DNA of 64,000 nucleotides from Pseudorasbora parva (taxonomy: Eukaryota > Chordata > Actinopteri > Cypriniformes > Gobionidae). Made by a program: the position numbers and the translations under genes. The number at the start of each line of letters is the position of its first letter. Position 1 is the stretch's first letter. The stretch lies in NCBI RefSeq assembly GCF_024679245.1, contig NC_090177.1:51796478-51860477 (forward strand), written 5' to 3'. Of the stretch, positions 37,505 through 49,122 are shown piece by piece. Under the pieces are notes generated by a model, which did no database searches, had not been told where the DNA came from, and worked only from the letters and a program-made list of their open reading frames with translations.

Positions 37505-37725
37505 TTCAGACTCACCATATCAAGAACAGAGACTACAGGTAAGATGTGATTTTATGCAGTGTCAGTGTTATTGTGTTGGAGTAAAGGCTGAGCAAAGCTT
37601 CACAGCAAATCAATCTACATGTTTACTGAAAGGAAAACTTACGTTTTTCAGAGGATAGATGTAAGAAGTTGTGAAACCATGAAGTTGAAACTGGAGAGAC
37701 TAGAAAGTGAAAGGTCATATTAAAC
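37505..37725 (+). pseudogene. truncated 5' end of a spliced gene (two small exons)
   Basis: Putative exon 1 (about 37505-37538) ends in ACAG followed by GTAAGA. A 113-bp intron runs to TTTTTCAG at 37651. Exon 2 opens with 27 bp and an ATG (37679-37681, context aaaccATGa) that starts MKLKLERLES and stops after 14 codons. No continuation was found before the DIRS relic at 38034. It may be a decayed 5' duplicate of a real gene or a non-coding RNA. The product is not recognised. Confidence 0.3.
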
Positions 37726-38033
37726 TATTATGTTATATCTTAACTATTATATTTCTGTGTGTGACCCGTGCAGGCAGAATGAGATGTAATGCTAATTATG
37801 AGCTACTAGCAAAACAAGTGCAAAAATGTCAATTCTGGTAAATTTTTGTAGTTTTCCACAAAAATGTATCAATTAACCCTTGTTTAGCGATTCCAATGCT
37901 CTAAATAGTAATAAAGTATCTTTATTTTTTGTTTCCTCTGAGATATACCTTTCAAAATGTTTCCTTTGTTTTAATAATCCATGAGAAATTGCGTTCCCAT
38001 TTAGTTGGTCAGTCTTGACTCTACATCAAAGAC
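37726..38033. other. no gene seen
   Basis: AT-rich unique sequence without recognisable feature. Confidence 0.5.
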
Positions 38034-39840
38034 CGATGAATAGGAATCTCACCCGACAGCCGATCTACTTTGAGTGTAACGAGCCAATGCATATAGCCAT
38101 GCAATGATGGCAGCAGCTGCTCTGCCTCGCAGCGCGGGTATAAATGAGAAGCAGCTGGTTGAATCAAATTACCTTTTTGCGTCGAAGCCAACTAGTGAAC
38201 CTTTTCCTGCTCTCTACGTGATGTGTTATTAACAAATTTCAGGAGGAGCACGTGCAGATAATTAAACCTAATTAAACACAATTGAAGCAAACCATAATAC
38301 ATTACAGTCTCTAATGGTGGGGGATACTCTGGGTTCGGGCCAAAATTCAGAGCCCAGAGCCCTCCCCCGGACAGGACGCCAAATACTCATAATCTTTACT
38401 CTATTTAATTTGATGTAAGTGTGAACTTGTGAAAAGCATAAAGAAAAAACGAGTGCTCTGCGGATCGAATCTCTCCTGGTTGGTTTGGGGTAACGGCACA
38501 GCAACGGGGTCGTGTTTTTCTTCTTTCTTTCTCTCTCTGTTTGCTTATCTCTGTGTGTGAGAAAAAAATACAATGGTTGTTCTCACAGATGGTATGATAT
38601 GGTTGTGGAGAGCGCTAAAAGGCTGTTTTTACAGCTGATAAGGAGTGCTTTTAAAGAGAGTGAGAGTGCGCACATGGCAGGCTGCACTACATTCCTGTCT
38701 GTGTTGCCGCGGCCATTCTCCGGCATGCTTCAGCCCCAAGGAGAGCAGTTCCTCTAGAAGAGATTCACAGGTAAAGCTTGCATCAGCCAGTAGAGCTGTG
38801 CCTCCCTCCAGATGTGTACTGTCGGGAAATTTTTAACTCTTTAGCGGTGAGATTGTAATGAAAACCAAACCCAATTGTCTTCTAAGTATTTTATTCTTGC
38901 AAGAAGGCCATTCACATACAGACAAAGTTTCTACAGAGAAGGACAGCCTCACCCAGTGTAAGCTTACTTATATACCTCTTACCCCTCACCCTAATGTGTT
39001 CCTGTTAGCAAAATAGGAAATGAAAGATATGTACCATATAAGGAGGCAAAACCCATCTCTCATTCTCTATGCCCCATGCAGAGGAGCCACTTCTAATAAA
39101 CCGAAGGATATAGCCATGTAACACCTAACAACACACTTGCAAACACAATTTCAGTTTGTCTTGTCTGACACATGAGATAATGTACAGTAATTTTCCACTA
39201 AGATCAGTTGTCTGTTGTTATGCAAACACATACATAATATAAAGTAAATACAATCTGCATAAACAAAATTAATTTGCACCACAGTACCAATCATATCTTT
39301 TGGTGCTCCCCCTGACTACTGGATGAGCATCGCTGCATCAGAGCTGTGCCGATACAGTTCTGGAGCATCAGACTCGTGTGGACCCCTCAGGGCTGGATGA
39401 TTGGTTTCTCTGAATGGCCCATGCTGGCTTCCATTGCCCCACCCTGGTCCCTTTCTTCCCAGAGGTGCATGAGGAGCTCACTGGGTTGTGGACAACAGAA
39501 ACTGGCCCAGTGGCTCTTCCTCCCTCACCACCCTTCACAGCTAACAGTTGCATGCAGGTTCCTCCCGTGGAGCAGGCCATTGCTTAGCATCTGTTCCCTA
39601 ACTCCACTATAGTTCTCAGGGGGGAACTCGTGTCTCCCTTCACGGGCCTGTAGGTACTCGTGGGATCTAATCCTAACCCTACCATGCCTGTGTACCCTAC
39701 CTCACGCCACCACGTTTATCAGGCCCAGGCACTTTGGGAGCTGCACGAGGCTGGTCATGATCCTGTGATCCTGTGATGAACTGAGGACTGCAACGGACCT
39801 CACACTTCAGGCGCTTTAGTCCGGCTTTGACTGCCTCCAA
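38034..39840 (+). pseudogene. second DIRS-type relic, interrupted
   Basis: 38034-38220 is a diverged copy of the DIRS 5' region at 35000-35180 (…agtgtaacgagccaatgc…, gggtataaatgagaagcagc). 38690-38770 looks like DIRS leader. 39331-39840 is gag with stops and frameshifts in which …LVPFFPEVHEELT…, …VYQAQALWELHE… and …TEDCNGPHTSGAL… are still readable and match the parallel segment at 36100-36400. A stretch of about 500 bp (38830-39330) unrelated to DIRS separates leader and gag. It is more decayed than the first relic, and no RT or recombinase is present. Confidence 0.65.
38830..39330. other. unidentified insertion within the DIRS relic
   Basis: gcatcagccagtagagctgtgcc before it and gcatcagagctgtgccgata after it look like duplicated DIRS sequence flanking an insert. 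I could not find paired termini. It may be a solo LTR beginning near tgtcgggaaa. No ORF. Confidence 0.3.
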
Positions 39841-40433
39841 TCCTTGAAGAGAACATATACATTGGAACATATATGTCTTCTGTATATGAACCATACAGGT
39901 TTTTTTCATATGGGATGCTAAGATGCACCTGCCACCCGAGCAAATACATTCTTCAAACCCTCTCAAGCATTTTCATAACAAAAATATAAATACATCATTA
40001 ATTACAGTATAGAATACTACAAAATAATATTCTATTTACCTCATTCTGTGATAAGGAGCCACTTCAGATCCCAAATGGATTTATTGCAAACACTCGACTG
40101 TTTGGGGTAATAACATGTAATGTTTAGTATGTTTTGCTTTTCATATTCACATCATAACTGATTCAAACTCACAGCGAGTGCAGAGATGGAGCAGCCTTTA
40201 CTGAACTAATCGAACCACTCTGATCACACGGCAGCTCCTCACCATCAAACATTATTCTTTGGCACATTATAAACGTCTCTGTTGGAACAGATATCCATGA
40301 ACACAGTTTCACAGTAAACACTGGTCTAAACATCATAATGTTCATCATGTTACGATTTAAACACTCATATTACTTTAATATCATATTATGTTTTATATGA
40401 TTGAGCATAAAAACATGCTTGTATTGTACAACT
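39841..40433. other. no gene seen
   Basis: AT-rich; no recognisable feature. Confidence 0.5.
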
Positions 40434-40560
40434 GTCACGATTCACCCTTGAGAGTGCCCCTGATTACCACCAGAGAGCACTCCACCCCGGACTGTCACTC
40501 CATTAAAGACTACATTACCCATAATCCTTCGAAACAACAACCGCCCCGTCTCCATGAAGC
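40434..40560 (+). mobile_element. fragment resembling a Gypsy LTR start
   Basis: tgtcacgattcacccttgag followed by gactacattacccataatcc resembles the start of fish Gypsy LTRs. The LTR at 61221-61697 has a similar string on its minus strand (gacttcatttcccataatcc). There is no second LTR, ORF or clear end, so this is a weak call. Confidence 0.3.
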
Positions 40561-40829
40561 CATCTAGTGGTCACTTGCATGTATTGATCTGAAATAACTT
40601 TGAGAGTGATCTATGTAAAAAAATATTAATAATAATTACCATCTGTCTGACTATTACTTGGTTTTGTAACCTGTAGCCCCCTTGTTGTGAATAATTTTAG
40701 TTTTTTTGTCATGAAAAATGAAGATTAATAAAATAAATACAGCCACAATGTGTCACAGTTGTAACATAACATTTTTATTCAAAAATATTAATTGCTCTGC
40801 AGTCAACTACTTTTTTTAACATATAATTT
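40561..40829. other. no gene seen
   Basis: AT-rich; nothing recognised. Confidence 0.5.
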
Positions 40830-41500
40830 CTCCAGCTTTTAAAAAAAAGGGACACTTTCACAAGGGACACTTGTTGCTGACATGCACAAATATTTTTTGA
40901 CAAGTACATACTGTTCAAATGAGGGGAAATTACTGCTCTCTCCAGTAAGTTAATGGATCATGCGTTTGGGCAAAAACGCATCCTTGAGGTACTTTTTCAC
41001 TTCTACTGTTGCATCAGCTGTAGCACTGTGTATCGTCTGGGTTTCATGGATACGGCTATCAAATAGTTCCCAAAAACCGTACTGGGTTTCTGCTGGTGAT
41101 GTTGATGATGACAAGGATGATGATGGGCCGGATGTTTGCATTTGTGGGCTCTGAATGAAAACTAAAAAACAATTAGTTACAAAGTATATACTGACAGCAT
41201 ATATGAAGTATAAGTGACAATTATTCAGATGACTCATCTCCATAAAGTTAAATGAAGACTGAAATTAATCACCAACTCTCTAAACAGTGTCCCAACAACA
41301 CTGTTATTTAATCCGAATTATATTTCAAACAATGCATACCTTGCTTAGATGGCCCAGCAGTGTCAGTAGCAGGCCTAGGTACAGGGGGAATATTACCATC
41401 CTCTGCACCCTCCGAAATGGCAGGATGAGTGCTCCTCAAATTGCGCATCATGGATGATGTATTGTAGCAGTAGGCTATCACATATCATACCTCACTTTAT
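40830..41500 (-). pseudogene. hAT transposase relic with BED finger end (ZBED-like)
   Basis: Read on the minus strand. At about 41345-41470 lies the second half of a BED zinc finger (IAYCYNTSSMMRNLRSTHP, carrying the C-terminal His), with a splice donor (CAAG|GTATGC) near 41340. 40950-41240 encodes a Ser-rich linker and EVKKYLKDAFLP. After one stop comes VLVKKYLCMSATSVPCE, the degenerate counterpart of the hAT C-terminal dimerisation motif (LAKKYLxxPATSVPSE). The catalytic middle of the transposase is missing. It is a short, non-functional remnant. Confidence 0.65.
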
Positions 41501-41843
41501 TTGGTGTTTCCAAATGTAAATGCTCCCACACCACAGATGAATGTCATCTCATTCATGTAAGCCTCCATATCTATATCTATATCAACTATGAATATATATC
41601 TATTGCCTATAGCCTATAATCTATATCTATATAATTGAACATCTCAATCTTATGCTGTGCTATCTGTCAATATCTAACTTAGAATATATGAATGTGTCAC
41701 CTATATCTATCCTATCAATATGCCACTGTTTATATCAGTCAATATATTTAATTTAAATCTAGCCTAAATATAACTAACCCAAGCGCAATATAAATCTCAT
41801 GTATATCACAAAATCACCGCTATCACAAAATGTATCTCCTCTC
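41501..41843. other. no gene seen
   Basis: AT-rich sequence with many tatatct/atctatat motifs; no repeat unit or gene defined. Confidence 0.5.
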
Positions 41844-41852
41844 ACAAAACCC

Positions 41853-42380
41853 TAGCCTGACAAGCCAGACCCACATCAAGATGTTTGGTCTGGAAACTCA
41901 CCATTGACAGCTCAATCCAAAGGGGCGGGATAAACGGCTGTCTTTCAAACTCCCTCTGCACGTGATAGGATAGCGCTACACCAACCAGAGCAACGAACGT
42001 GAAACCGAGCTTGTTGATAGATTGAACATTCACCGTATCCGGTCAGCTAAACTCCGAACACATCTTCCCTTTTTAAGAATGACTTCAGTGCCGTTCTTTG
42101 TTCTTTTCTCAGAGAAAAGCTCAACTCCAAGTCTTCCAGAATCGCAGTCAAAGCTAATTCAAAAGACCGCCGCCGTTCGCCAGTTTCTGTGTTTACTAGA
42201 AGCACGCAAGCGCAACTCGGCCGTCGTCATTATGGCTCCGCCGACCGACTCTATACACGATGTGATTGGCCCGTCCAGAGTGAGGGGAATACAGCTCAGA
42301 AGGGTATTGAGAGTTCCTAGACGACACTTGCGGGCAGATTAAATTTGCTGCCGCTAGGGTGCGTCTAGATTTCTAGGCTA
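41853..42380. mobile_element. 528-bp non-autonomous DNA transposon (MITE)
   Basis: Begins TAGCCTGAC and ends CTAGGCTA, so the termini are short inverted repeats (TAGCCT). It is flanked by a perfect 9-bp direct repeat ACAAAACCC (41844-41852 and 42381-42389), taken as the target-site duplication. The inside contains only short ORFs without domain. A 9-bp duplication fits Mutator-like or Merlin-type elements better than Tc1 (TA), piggyBac/Kolobok (TTAA) or hAT (8 bp). The family remains open. Confidence 0.75.
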
Positions 42381-42554
42381 ACAAAACCCATGAGGTGAAG
42401 ATGGATTACCTTCACTTTTAAACTGTGGCGAAATATGTTCCTACAGATGTGTGACTGTGTGGTTTGTTCCCATCCCTTGCAATCAAAGCAGGTTCGACAG
42501 GTGCCACCTGATGAAACACTTTGAAGTTTCATGAAGTTTCCATAGTCACGTGAC

Positions 42555-43092
42555 ATGGGTGTTTCGAATCACATTTCGGAGCAGTGTTTCGAAACATCTG
42601 TGCTTCGGGATCTCGATAATGCGTCGAAACGTCAGATGGCCGCCGAGCCTGTGTCCTCGGACAAGATGGCCGCCGAGCCTGTGTCCTCGGACAAGATGGC
42701 CGCAGAGCCTGTGCCCTCTGACAAGATGGCCGCCGAGCCTATGTCCTCGGACAAGATGCCCGCCAGTCCAGAGCCTTATGTCTTCTCAGCAGACCTTCCA
42801 GAACCTCCAGCTACCATAGAAACTACACTAGTCACCAGCCTTCACGGGTGCCTCACCAAAGTCTTCAGCTGTCAGGGATGCCCAATCTGTGTTCCCGGTT
42901 GTCATAAGTGCTACACATGAAGAAATTATGGTTTTCCCTAGGCTCTTGAGACTGGCTTCAAGTGTGAAGGACACACCACTGATATCAGTGCAAGCAGCTG
43001 GCATCTATGCTGTAAAGCCAGGTCCTCGAGTCTCTGAGGGGGTTCCACTGTCGACAATACTCCCTGTTTCAGTGATAGCTCCAAGCCACTGA
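42555..43092 (+). pseudogene. decayed retroelement-like ORF with 10-residue repeats
   Basis: From ATG 42555 a 121-residue frame contains four direct repeats of MAAEPVSSDK (30 bp each, 42635-42754) and then Pro/Glu-rich sequence. It stops at 42920. A second frame (42889-43092) continues with protein-like sequence (SVKDTPLISVQAAGIYAVKP), suggesting a frameshifted ORF. The next DNA is the 30-bp minisatellite. From memory, proteins with MAA..P repeats are common among cyprinid retroelement-derived predictions. No catalytic domain is visible, so the identity is uncertain. Confidence 0.35.
42635..42784 (+). repeat. 30-bp coding repeat (MAAEPVSSDK), 4-5 copies
   Basis: ATGGCCGCCGAGCCTGTGTC plus ctcggacaag repeats at 42635, 42665, 42695 and 42725, with a fifth degenerate start at 42755. 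The unit length (30 bp) equals that of the larger array 300 bp downstream, but the sequence is different. Confidence 0.95.
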
Positions 43093-44780
43093 CCAGCGTT
43101 TAGAGAGGGCTCCAGCCCGTGTCCTAAGTCCAGAGAGGGCTCCAGCCCGTGTGCCGAGTCCAGAGAGGGATCCGGCCCATGTGCTGAGTCCAGAGAGGGC
43201 TCCTGCCCGTGTGCCGAGTCCAGAGAGGGATCCCGCCTGAGTCCAGAGAGGGATCCTGCCTGAGTCCAGAGAGGGATCCGGCCTGTGTGCCGAGTCCAGA
43301 GAGGGATCCGGCCTGTGTGCCAAAGCCAAAGAGGGCTCCTGCCCGAGTCCAGAAAGGGCTCCGGCCCTTGTGCCGAGTCCAGAGAGGGATCCGGCCCATG
43401 TGCTGAGTCCAGAGAGGGCTCCTGCCTGTGTGCCGAGTCCAGAGAGGGATCCCGCCTGAGTCCAGAGAGGGATCCTGCCTGTGTCCAGAGAGGGATCCGG
43501 CCTGTGTGCCGAGTCCAGAGAGGGATCCTGCTCGTGTGCCAACTCCAGAGAGGGATCCGGCCCGTGTGCCGAGTCCAGAGAGGGCTCCGGCCCGTGTGCC
43601 GAGTCCAGAGAGGGCTCCGGCCCGTGTGCCGAGTCCAGAGAGGGATCCTGCCCGTGTGCCGAGTCCAGAGAGGGATCCTGCCCGTGTGCCAACTCCAGAG
43701 AGGGATCCGGCCCGTGTGCCGAGTCCAGAGAGGGCTCCGGCCCGTGTGCCGAGTCCAGAGAGGGCTCCGGCCCATGTGCCGAGTCCAGAGAGGGATCCTG
43801 CCCGTGTGCCGAGTCCAGAGAGGGATCCTGCCCATGTGCCGAGTCCAGAGAGGGCTCTGGCCTGTGTGCAGAGTCCAGAGCGGGCTCCGGCCTGTGTGCA
43901 GAGTCCAGAGCGGGCTCCGGCCTGTGTGCAGAGTCCAGAGAGGGCTCCGGCCTGTGTGCAGAGTCCAGAGAGGGCTCCTTCCCGTGTGTCAAGTCCAGAG
44001 AGGGCTCCTGCCCGTGTGCCGAGTCCAGAGAGGGTTCCTGCCCGTGTGTCGAGTCCAGAGAGGGCTCCTGCCCGAGTCCAGAGAGGGTTCCGGCCCGTGT
44101 GTCAAGTCCAGAGAGGGATCCTGCCCGTGTGCCGAGTCCAGAGAGGGATCCTGCCCATGTGCTGAGTCCAGAGAGGGCTCCTGCCCGTGTGGCGAGTCCA
44201 GAGAGGGATCCCGCCTGAGTCCAGAGAGGGATCCGGCCTGTGTGCCAAGTCCAGAGAGGGATCCTGCCCGTGTGCCGAGTCCAGAGAGGGCTCCTGCCTG
44301 AGTCCAGAGAGGGTTGTGGCCCGTGTGCCAAGTCCAGAGAGGGATCCTGCCCGTTTGCCGAGTCCAGAGAGGGCTCCGGCCTGTGTGCCGAGTCAAGAGA
44401 GGGATCCTGCCCGTGTGCCGAGTCCAGAGAGGGCTCCAGCCCGTGTGCCGAGTCCAGAGAGGGATCCTGCCCGTGTGCCAAATCCAGAGAGGGCTTCGGC
44501 CCGTGTGCCGAGTCCAGAGAGGGCTCCGGCCCATGTGCCAAGTCCAGAGAGGGATCCTGCCCGTGTGCCGAGTCCAGAGAGGGCTCCTGCCCGGGTCCAG
44601 AGAGGGTTGTGGCCCGTGTGCCGTGTCCAGAGAGGGATCCTGCCCGAGTCCAGAGAGGGTTCTGGCCCTTGTGCCAAGTCCAGAGAGGGATCCTGCCCGT
44701 GTGCCGAGTCCAGAGAGGGCTCCGGCCCGTGTGCCGAGTCCAGAGAGGGATCCTGCCCGTGTGCCGAGTCCAGAGAGGAT
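43090..44780. repeat. GC-rich 30-bp minisatellite, about 56-58 units, open in all six frames
   Basis: The consensus unit is gagtccagagagggctccgg plus cccgtgtgcc (30 bp). Roughly a dozen units are 23 bp, lacking seven bases of gtgtgcc. No frame of the consensus holds a stop, so all three + frames and all three - frames stay open: + SPERAPARVP, ESREGSGPCA, CRVQRGLRPV; - HTGRIPLWTR, HGQDPSLDSA, GTRAGSLSGL. The 23-bp units shift the frame without closing it, which gives ORFs of up to 573 codons on the minus strand. The + frame SPERAPARVP is in register with the ORF at 42555, so that may have been the coding frame. No evidence of translation. Confidence 0.97.
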
Positions 44781-45239
44781 ATTTCAGCATGTTTCAGTCG
44801 ATTTCACATATTTTAGTCAATATATACAGTTCGCAGCTCGTCTTGTACTGAGGTAAATTCAAGGCTTATTCCTCACAGCATATTCTTCCAAACTTGATAA
44901 AAAGCAGAGGAATGATGATGCTTGATGCTTTGTTTATCAAGCTGATGCAGGCGTTTACACATTTGCTCACAAAGGTGATTACATTGTGAATATGGTGGAT
45001 GTGGTCACATTAAAGATAATGATTAGAGATGTGAGAAACTACCTCTTTCAGAAAATAGTTCACAGAGAAACAAACAAGAAAACGAGCGCAGTGCAAATTT
45101 TTTCTGCCATCTCAGTCATCACTGTTTGTAGTGAAATGTTATTTTGCCAAATACGTTTTTTTTTAAAGTTTTTAAAACAACTTACTTCAGTGTAACTAAT
45201 ATGTGACGATGACATCGCGCTTAACATTTTTTAAAGGAT
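44781..45239. other. no gene seen
   Basis: AT-rich unique sequence; short domainless ORFs only. Confidence 0.5.
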
Positions 45240-45826
45240 TTGAATGTGTTCCGATCGGGTGCGGGTGGATGGTTTGTTTTTAACAGCGGATCCAGTGACG
45301 TTAGAGCTGATCCACGCATCTCTACTCTTGGTTTTATTTTGAGTGTCCCTCCTGTCCAATATTTTTAGCTTCTTACAAAAGCCACAAAGCCTCCAGAAGA
45401 CATTATGTATGCTTAGGCTGTGTCTGAACTGAAACACGAAAGTTAATTTGCACAAAATGACAATGTTTAGGCATTATTGTTATTTATATTACTATTATTT
45501 TGGTTTATTGGTTGTAGGTTTAGTTTTACATTTAATTATGTTCACCTTCTTAAAGTAATTTGAAATAGATTGTTATACAATATAATATGGCAATTTTATG
45601 CACTCAAATTGTTTAGTTTCACAGTTATTAATGTATGCAATTTCAGCAATGAAACTACATTTTTCTAAAAAGAAAACTAATTAGATGTTAATTTTAAGAT
45701 GCCTGTCTTATTTTTAATATATTTAGCATTGCTCTTTAATAAAGAAAAAAGTAATTATTATTTGTTTAATCGATCAAGTCTAGATTAATCGATTACAAAA
45801 ATAATCGATAGCTGCAGCCCTAAAAT
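45240..45826. mobile_element. ends of hAT-like elements
   Basis: 45258-45330 (gcgggtggatggtttgtttt... gatccacgcatctcta) and 45770-45823 (gattaatcgattacaaaaat... gctgcagcccta) have the look of fish hAT termini. The reverse complement of the second starts TAGGGCTGCAGC. I could not pair either with an opposite end or find an 8-bp duplication, so boundaries are uncertain. Confidence 0.35.
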
Positions 45827-46525
45827 CTATCAATATGCCAGGCTGTCAGCGAGAGGGTTAAATACACATTAACATTAACAATGCAGAACCGTGAACTGTG
45901 GAAAACTGAGTGCTTAAATACACTATAACTGATAATCTGTCTCTCTAACAAAGAAAACAGCTATCCAAATTTTGAAGGAGGGATCAACTGTATTACTTCA
46001 CACAATCAGTCATTTCAATAAAGAGTTCTTTCTTCAAACCCGTTTGCTGATTAAGTTAATTTGATATACAAACATACCATATGCAAAACCCACACATATC
46101 AATGGCAATGGACTTCCTTTACACAATAAATGAATAACCCCTAGTTGAACAGACCTTCTCTAAATAGTAAAAAATATATAAAAAATTAAACAAGAAATCA
46201 ATCAATAACCCAAAACAAAAATCACAGAAAGTCTCAGCCGCAGAAAGAATACTTAAGGAAAATATTTGTAATAAAGCTCAGACATGTTATGCAGGAAATG
46301 ACAACCTCAAGGCATAATAACAGTTGTCCTTGTCTTCATTTCACATTTACCATTAAGTAGTGATGTTACGTTCTGCGCAGAGGCTTCAGTGTGTGTGTCG
46401 AGAAATCCCCGGAACTTTCAGTGAAGCGCGTATCGAGGCTCATATCGTTCAGACCAGTGACGTCATCAATGACGTCTGAAGCCTCGCTGGTTCAGAAAGC
46501 GGTTCGGATCTTGCACTCTGCCCAG

Positions 46526-46526
<1 letters not shown>
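45827..46526. other. no gene seen
   Basis: AT-rich; the last 150 bp (acgttctgcgcagaggcttc...) is GC-richer and contains direct TGACGTCA-like sequence (gtgacgtcatcaatgacgtc). No coding region. Confidence 0.45.
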
Positions 46527-46593
<67 letters not shown>

Positions 46594-46615
46594 TTTTTTT
46601 TTTTTTTTTTTTTTT
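46527..46615. repeat. (TA)n followed by poly-T
   Basis: About 31 TA units, then a T run (46590-46615) that is the poly-A tail of the minus-strand LINE next to it. The LINE probably integrated into the TA tract. Confidence 0.93.
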
Positions 46616-48442
46616 CATCTTTATTTAACCAGGAAAGTACTCGTTGAGATTAAAAATCTCTTTTTCAAGAGTGTCCTGGCCAAGATAGGCAGCAGTACAA
46701 CCATACATACAACACATAATACACAATAACATAGGTCAACTAAAATAGCAGATACAACAACCACAAATCCTTAGCATATCATGCCGAACAACTACAGCCA
46801 GATGTGGCTGCTTCCAAGTCAGTTAATATCCTCTTAAAAGTAACCAATGAGACAAGCTTACTAAGTTTTACATGTTTCTGTAACTTGTTCCATGCGAAGT
46901 GAGCAGCAAAGTTAAATGCCTTTTCCCCAGCTCAGGTCTAACATTTGGTACAGACAGAAGAACAAGATCCTGCGACCGAAGATTGTAAGTCCCAATATCT
47001 TTTACACTGATGTAGGTCAGAAGGTAGGATGGAAGAAGACCTAAAATAGCCTAATATATAAAAACATACCAGTGTTGTAGTCTCCGTGTTGACAGAGAAG
47101 ACCATCCAACACGTTCATACAGTTCACAGTGGTGAGTGAGGACTTTAAGACCAGTGATAAACCTCAAAGCTCCATGGTATATAGTATCCAGTGCATATAT
47201 AAAATATCACCATAGTCAATAATAGACGTAAAAGTACCAGCAACTAACCTCTTTTTAGATTCGAATGAGAGACAGGATTTGATTCTAAAATAAAATCCTA
47301 GTTTAAGTTTTAATCTTTTTGCCAGCTGCTGAATATGAGAAGTAAAAGAAAGAGAATCATCTATTAAAATACCGAGATCTATGTATTTAGAAACACATTC
47401 AATCTTCTTACCCTGAGAAGTGATGATAAAAGGCATATTTAATATATATTTTAAATTTGAAAAAAGCATTACTTTTTTCAGCATTTAAAACAAGTTTTAG
47501 ATCATAAATGTTTTTTTTTAAAGCATATTAAAATCAAATTGTAATGGGGAGAGGGCCTGGACTGCTGTGGCTGCAGAGCAATACAGTACAGTGTCATCTG
47601 CAGAATATGAATGAAAATTTCCTTTCAATATGTTATGATTTATGTCATTTATATATAGAATGAAAAACAGTGGACCCAGCACTGATCCCTGTGAGATGGC
47701 TAGAGGTATTTCCCTCCGCCTGCACACACTGAGTTCTGTCTGTAAGGTAATTAACAAACCAACTTACAGTTTGTTCAGAAAGTCCTGCCCTCCACAGTCG
47801 GTGCTTAAGCACTGTGTGGTCCACTATATCAAAAGCCTTAGAAAGGTCAATAAAAAGGGCTGCACAATGCTGCTTTTTTTCTATGGAGTCAATGAAGTCA
47901 TTTAAAACCTTAAGAGCTGCAGATGTTGTACTATACCTATTTTCTAAAACCCGATTGAAAATCAAATATAACATTTTTACTGTCTAAATACATTTTTAAT
48001 TGATCACTGACAAGAGACTCTAAAACCTTGGGCAGGGCGGACAATTTAGAGATCGGTCTATAGTTATTTAATATAGCAGGATCACCACCTTTTAACAGGG
48101 GAACCACAAAAGCTGATTTCCAGAAGGACGGAATAATATTTATGTTCAAGCACCGATTAAAGGGGGGGTGAAACACTCAGTTTCAGTCAGTGTCATGTCA
48201 ATCTTGAGTACCTATAGAGTAGCATTGCATCCTGCATATCTCCGAAAAGTCTTTATTTTTTTAATAATTATATAAGAAAGATGCGCTGTTCAGAGTCTTT
48301 CCGGAAAAAGCCGAGCGGGTGGGGGCGCATCGTGTGAGCGGAGCTAAAGAATGACGTGTGCGCGTCGCTGTTGTTGAGTCGAGTGCGTCGTAAAGCTGTG
48401 TCATCTCTAACAGCGGGAAAAAACTTTATTCAAAATAAAAAT

Positions 48443-48557
48443 ATGGCTTTTAATCAGATACAGCCATACATCTATGATCCGGAATCAGACCCAGAGGCTG
48501 CAGTTGAACAGGAGCAGCAGCAAAAACGACTAGAGCAGGACGTCTCTATACACTACG
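48443..48557 (+). pseudogene. P2X7 C-terminal-domain-like exon in Kolobok 1
   Basis: ATG at 48443 opens MAFNQIQPYIYDPESDPEAA…, and the exon ends at a donor (CTACG|GTACAA, 48557/48558). A candidate next exon starts after TTTGAAG at 48653 and reads tgtacatgtgggaagtgcag. In the frame kept by the sister copy (57550-57600), exon joining gives a WCTCGKC motif, like the zinc-binding tail of fish P2X7-like proteins. In this copy the exon end is altered (…SIHY), so the phase is broken. The rest is cut off by the Gypsy insertion. The P2X7 link rests on a short motif. Confidence 0.4.
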
Positions 48558-48705
48558 GTACAAGTTATACACTAACTATATAATATGCTGAGCGGCTTGT
48601 GTTATTTACATATTTATACTTGAATTATATCGTCGTATTTTTGTCTTTGAAGGTGTACATGTGGGAAGTGCAGTTGTGCACGTGTGTGTGTGTGTGTTTA
48701 CGCGT

Positions 48706-49122
48706 TGTCACGGGGTGAAGAATCACTCGACAAGAGGTATGTGAAAATCAAAGCCCCGGAGGGTGGTTTTATTGAGGAGGGTGAGGTGCCTGGTGAAAGT
48801 GTGCTGCTCCGGGTTCAGGTGGCCTGTGCTTCCGGTGTGCTCGTCGTGCTCTCCGCTTCTGGGGGAAGTGAAAGTGGGTGCCCAGACGTGCTCCAAAGTG
48901 GTTGGGCTGTCGGTCACTCGCTGCTTTCTGTGAAGAGATGAGAGAGAGATTAGCACAGCGTTGCATTTGCTTCAAGCGCCCCTTCTCAGTGCAACGTGTG
49001 CTCCTTAAGAGCATGCGGGCTGATGGGGAGCAGCTGTGACCGATCAGCCGGTGACGAGGACGTGCAGGTGTTCTCCGTTGGTTGCCAGGGCGACGCTGAT
49101 TCCTCTGGGAGTGCTCGTCACA
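48706..49122 (-). repeat. 3' LTR of the Gmr1-like element (417 bp)
   Basis: On + it begins TGTCACGGGGTGAAG and ends GTGCTCGTCACA. On the element strand that is TGTGACG...CCGTGACA, with the usual TG...CA. It has one extra base (gtGcaac) and G instead of T near its inner end compared with the 5' LTR. Confidence 0.96.

Noticed and set aside
43005..44856. Separate genes for the many long ORFs in the 30-bp array
   Set aside because: All six frames are open by composition. ORF length is therefore no evidence of coding. Listed as one repeat.
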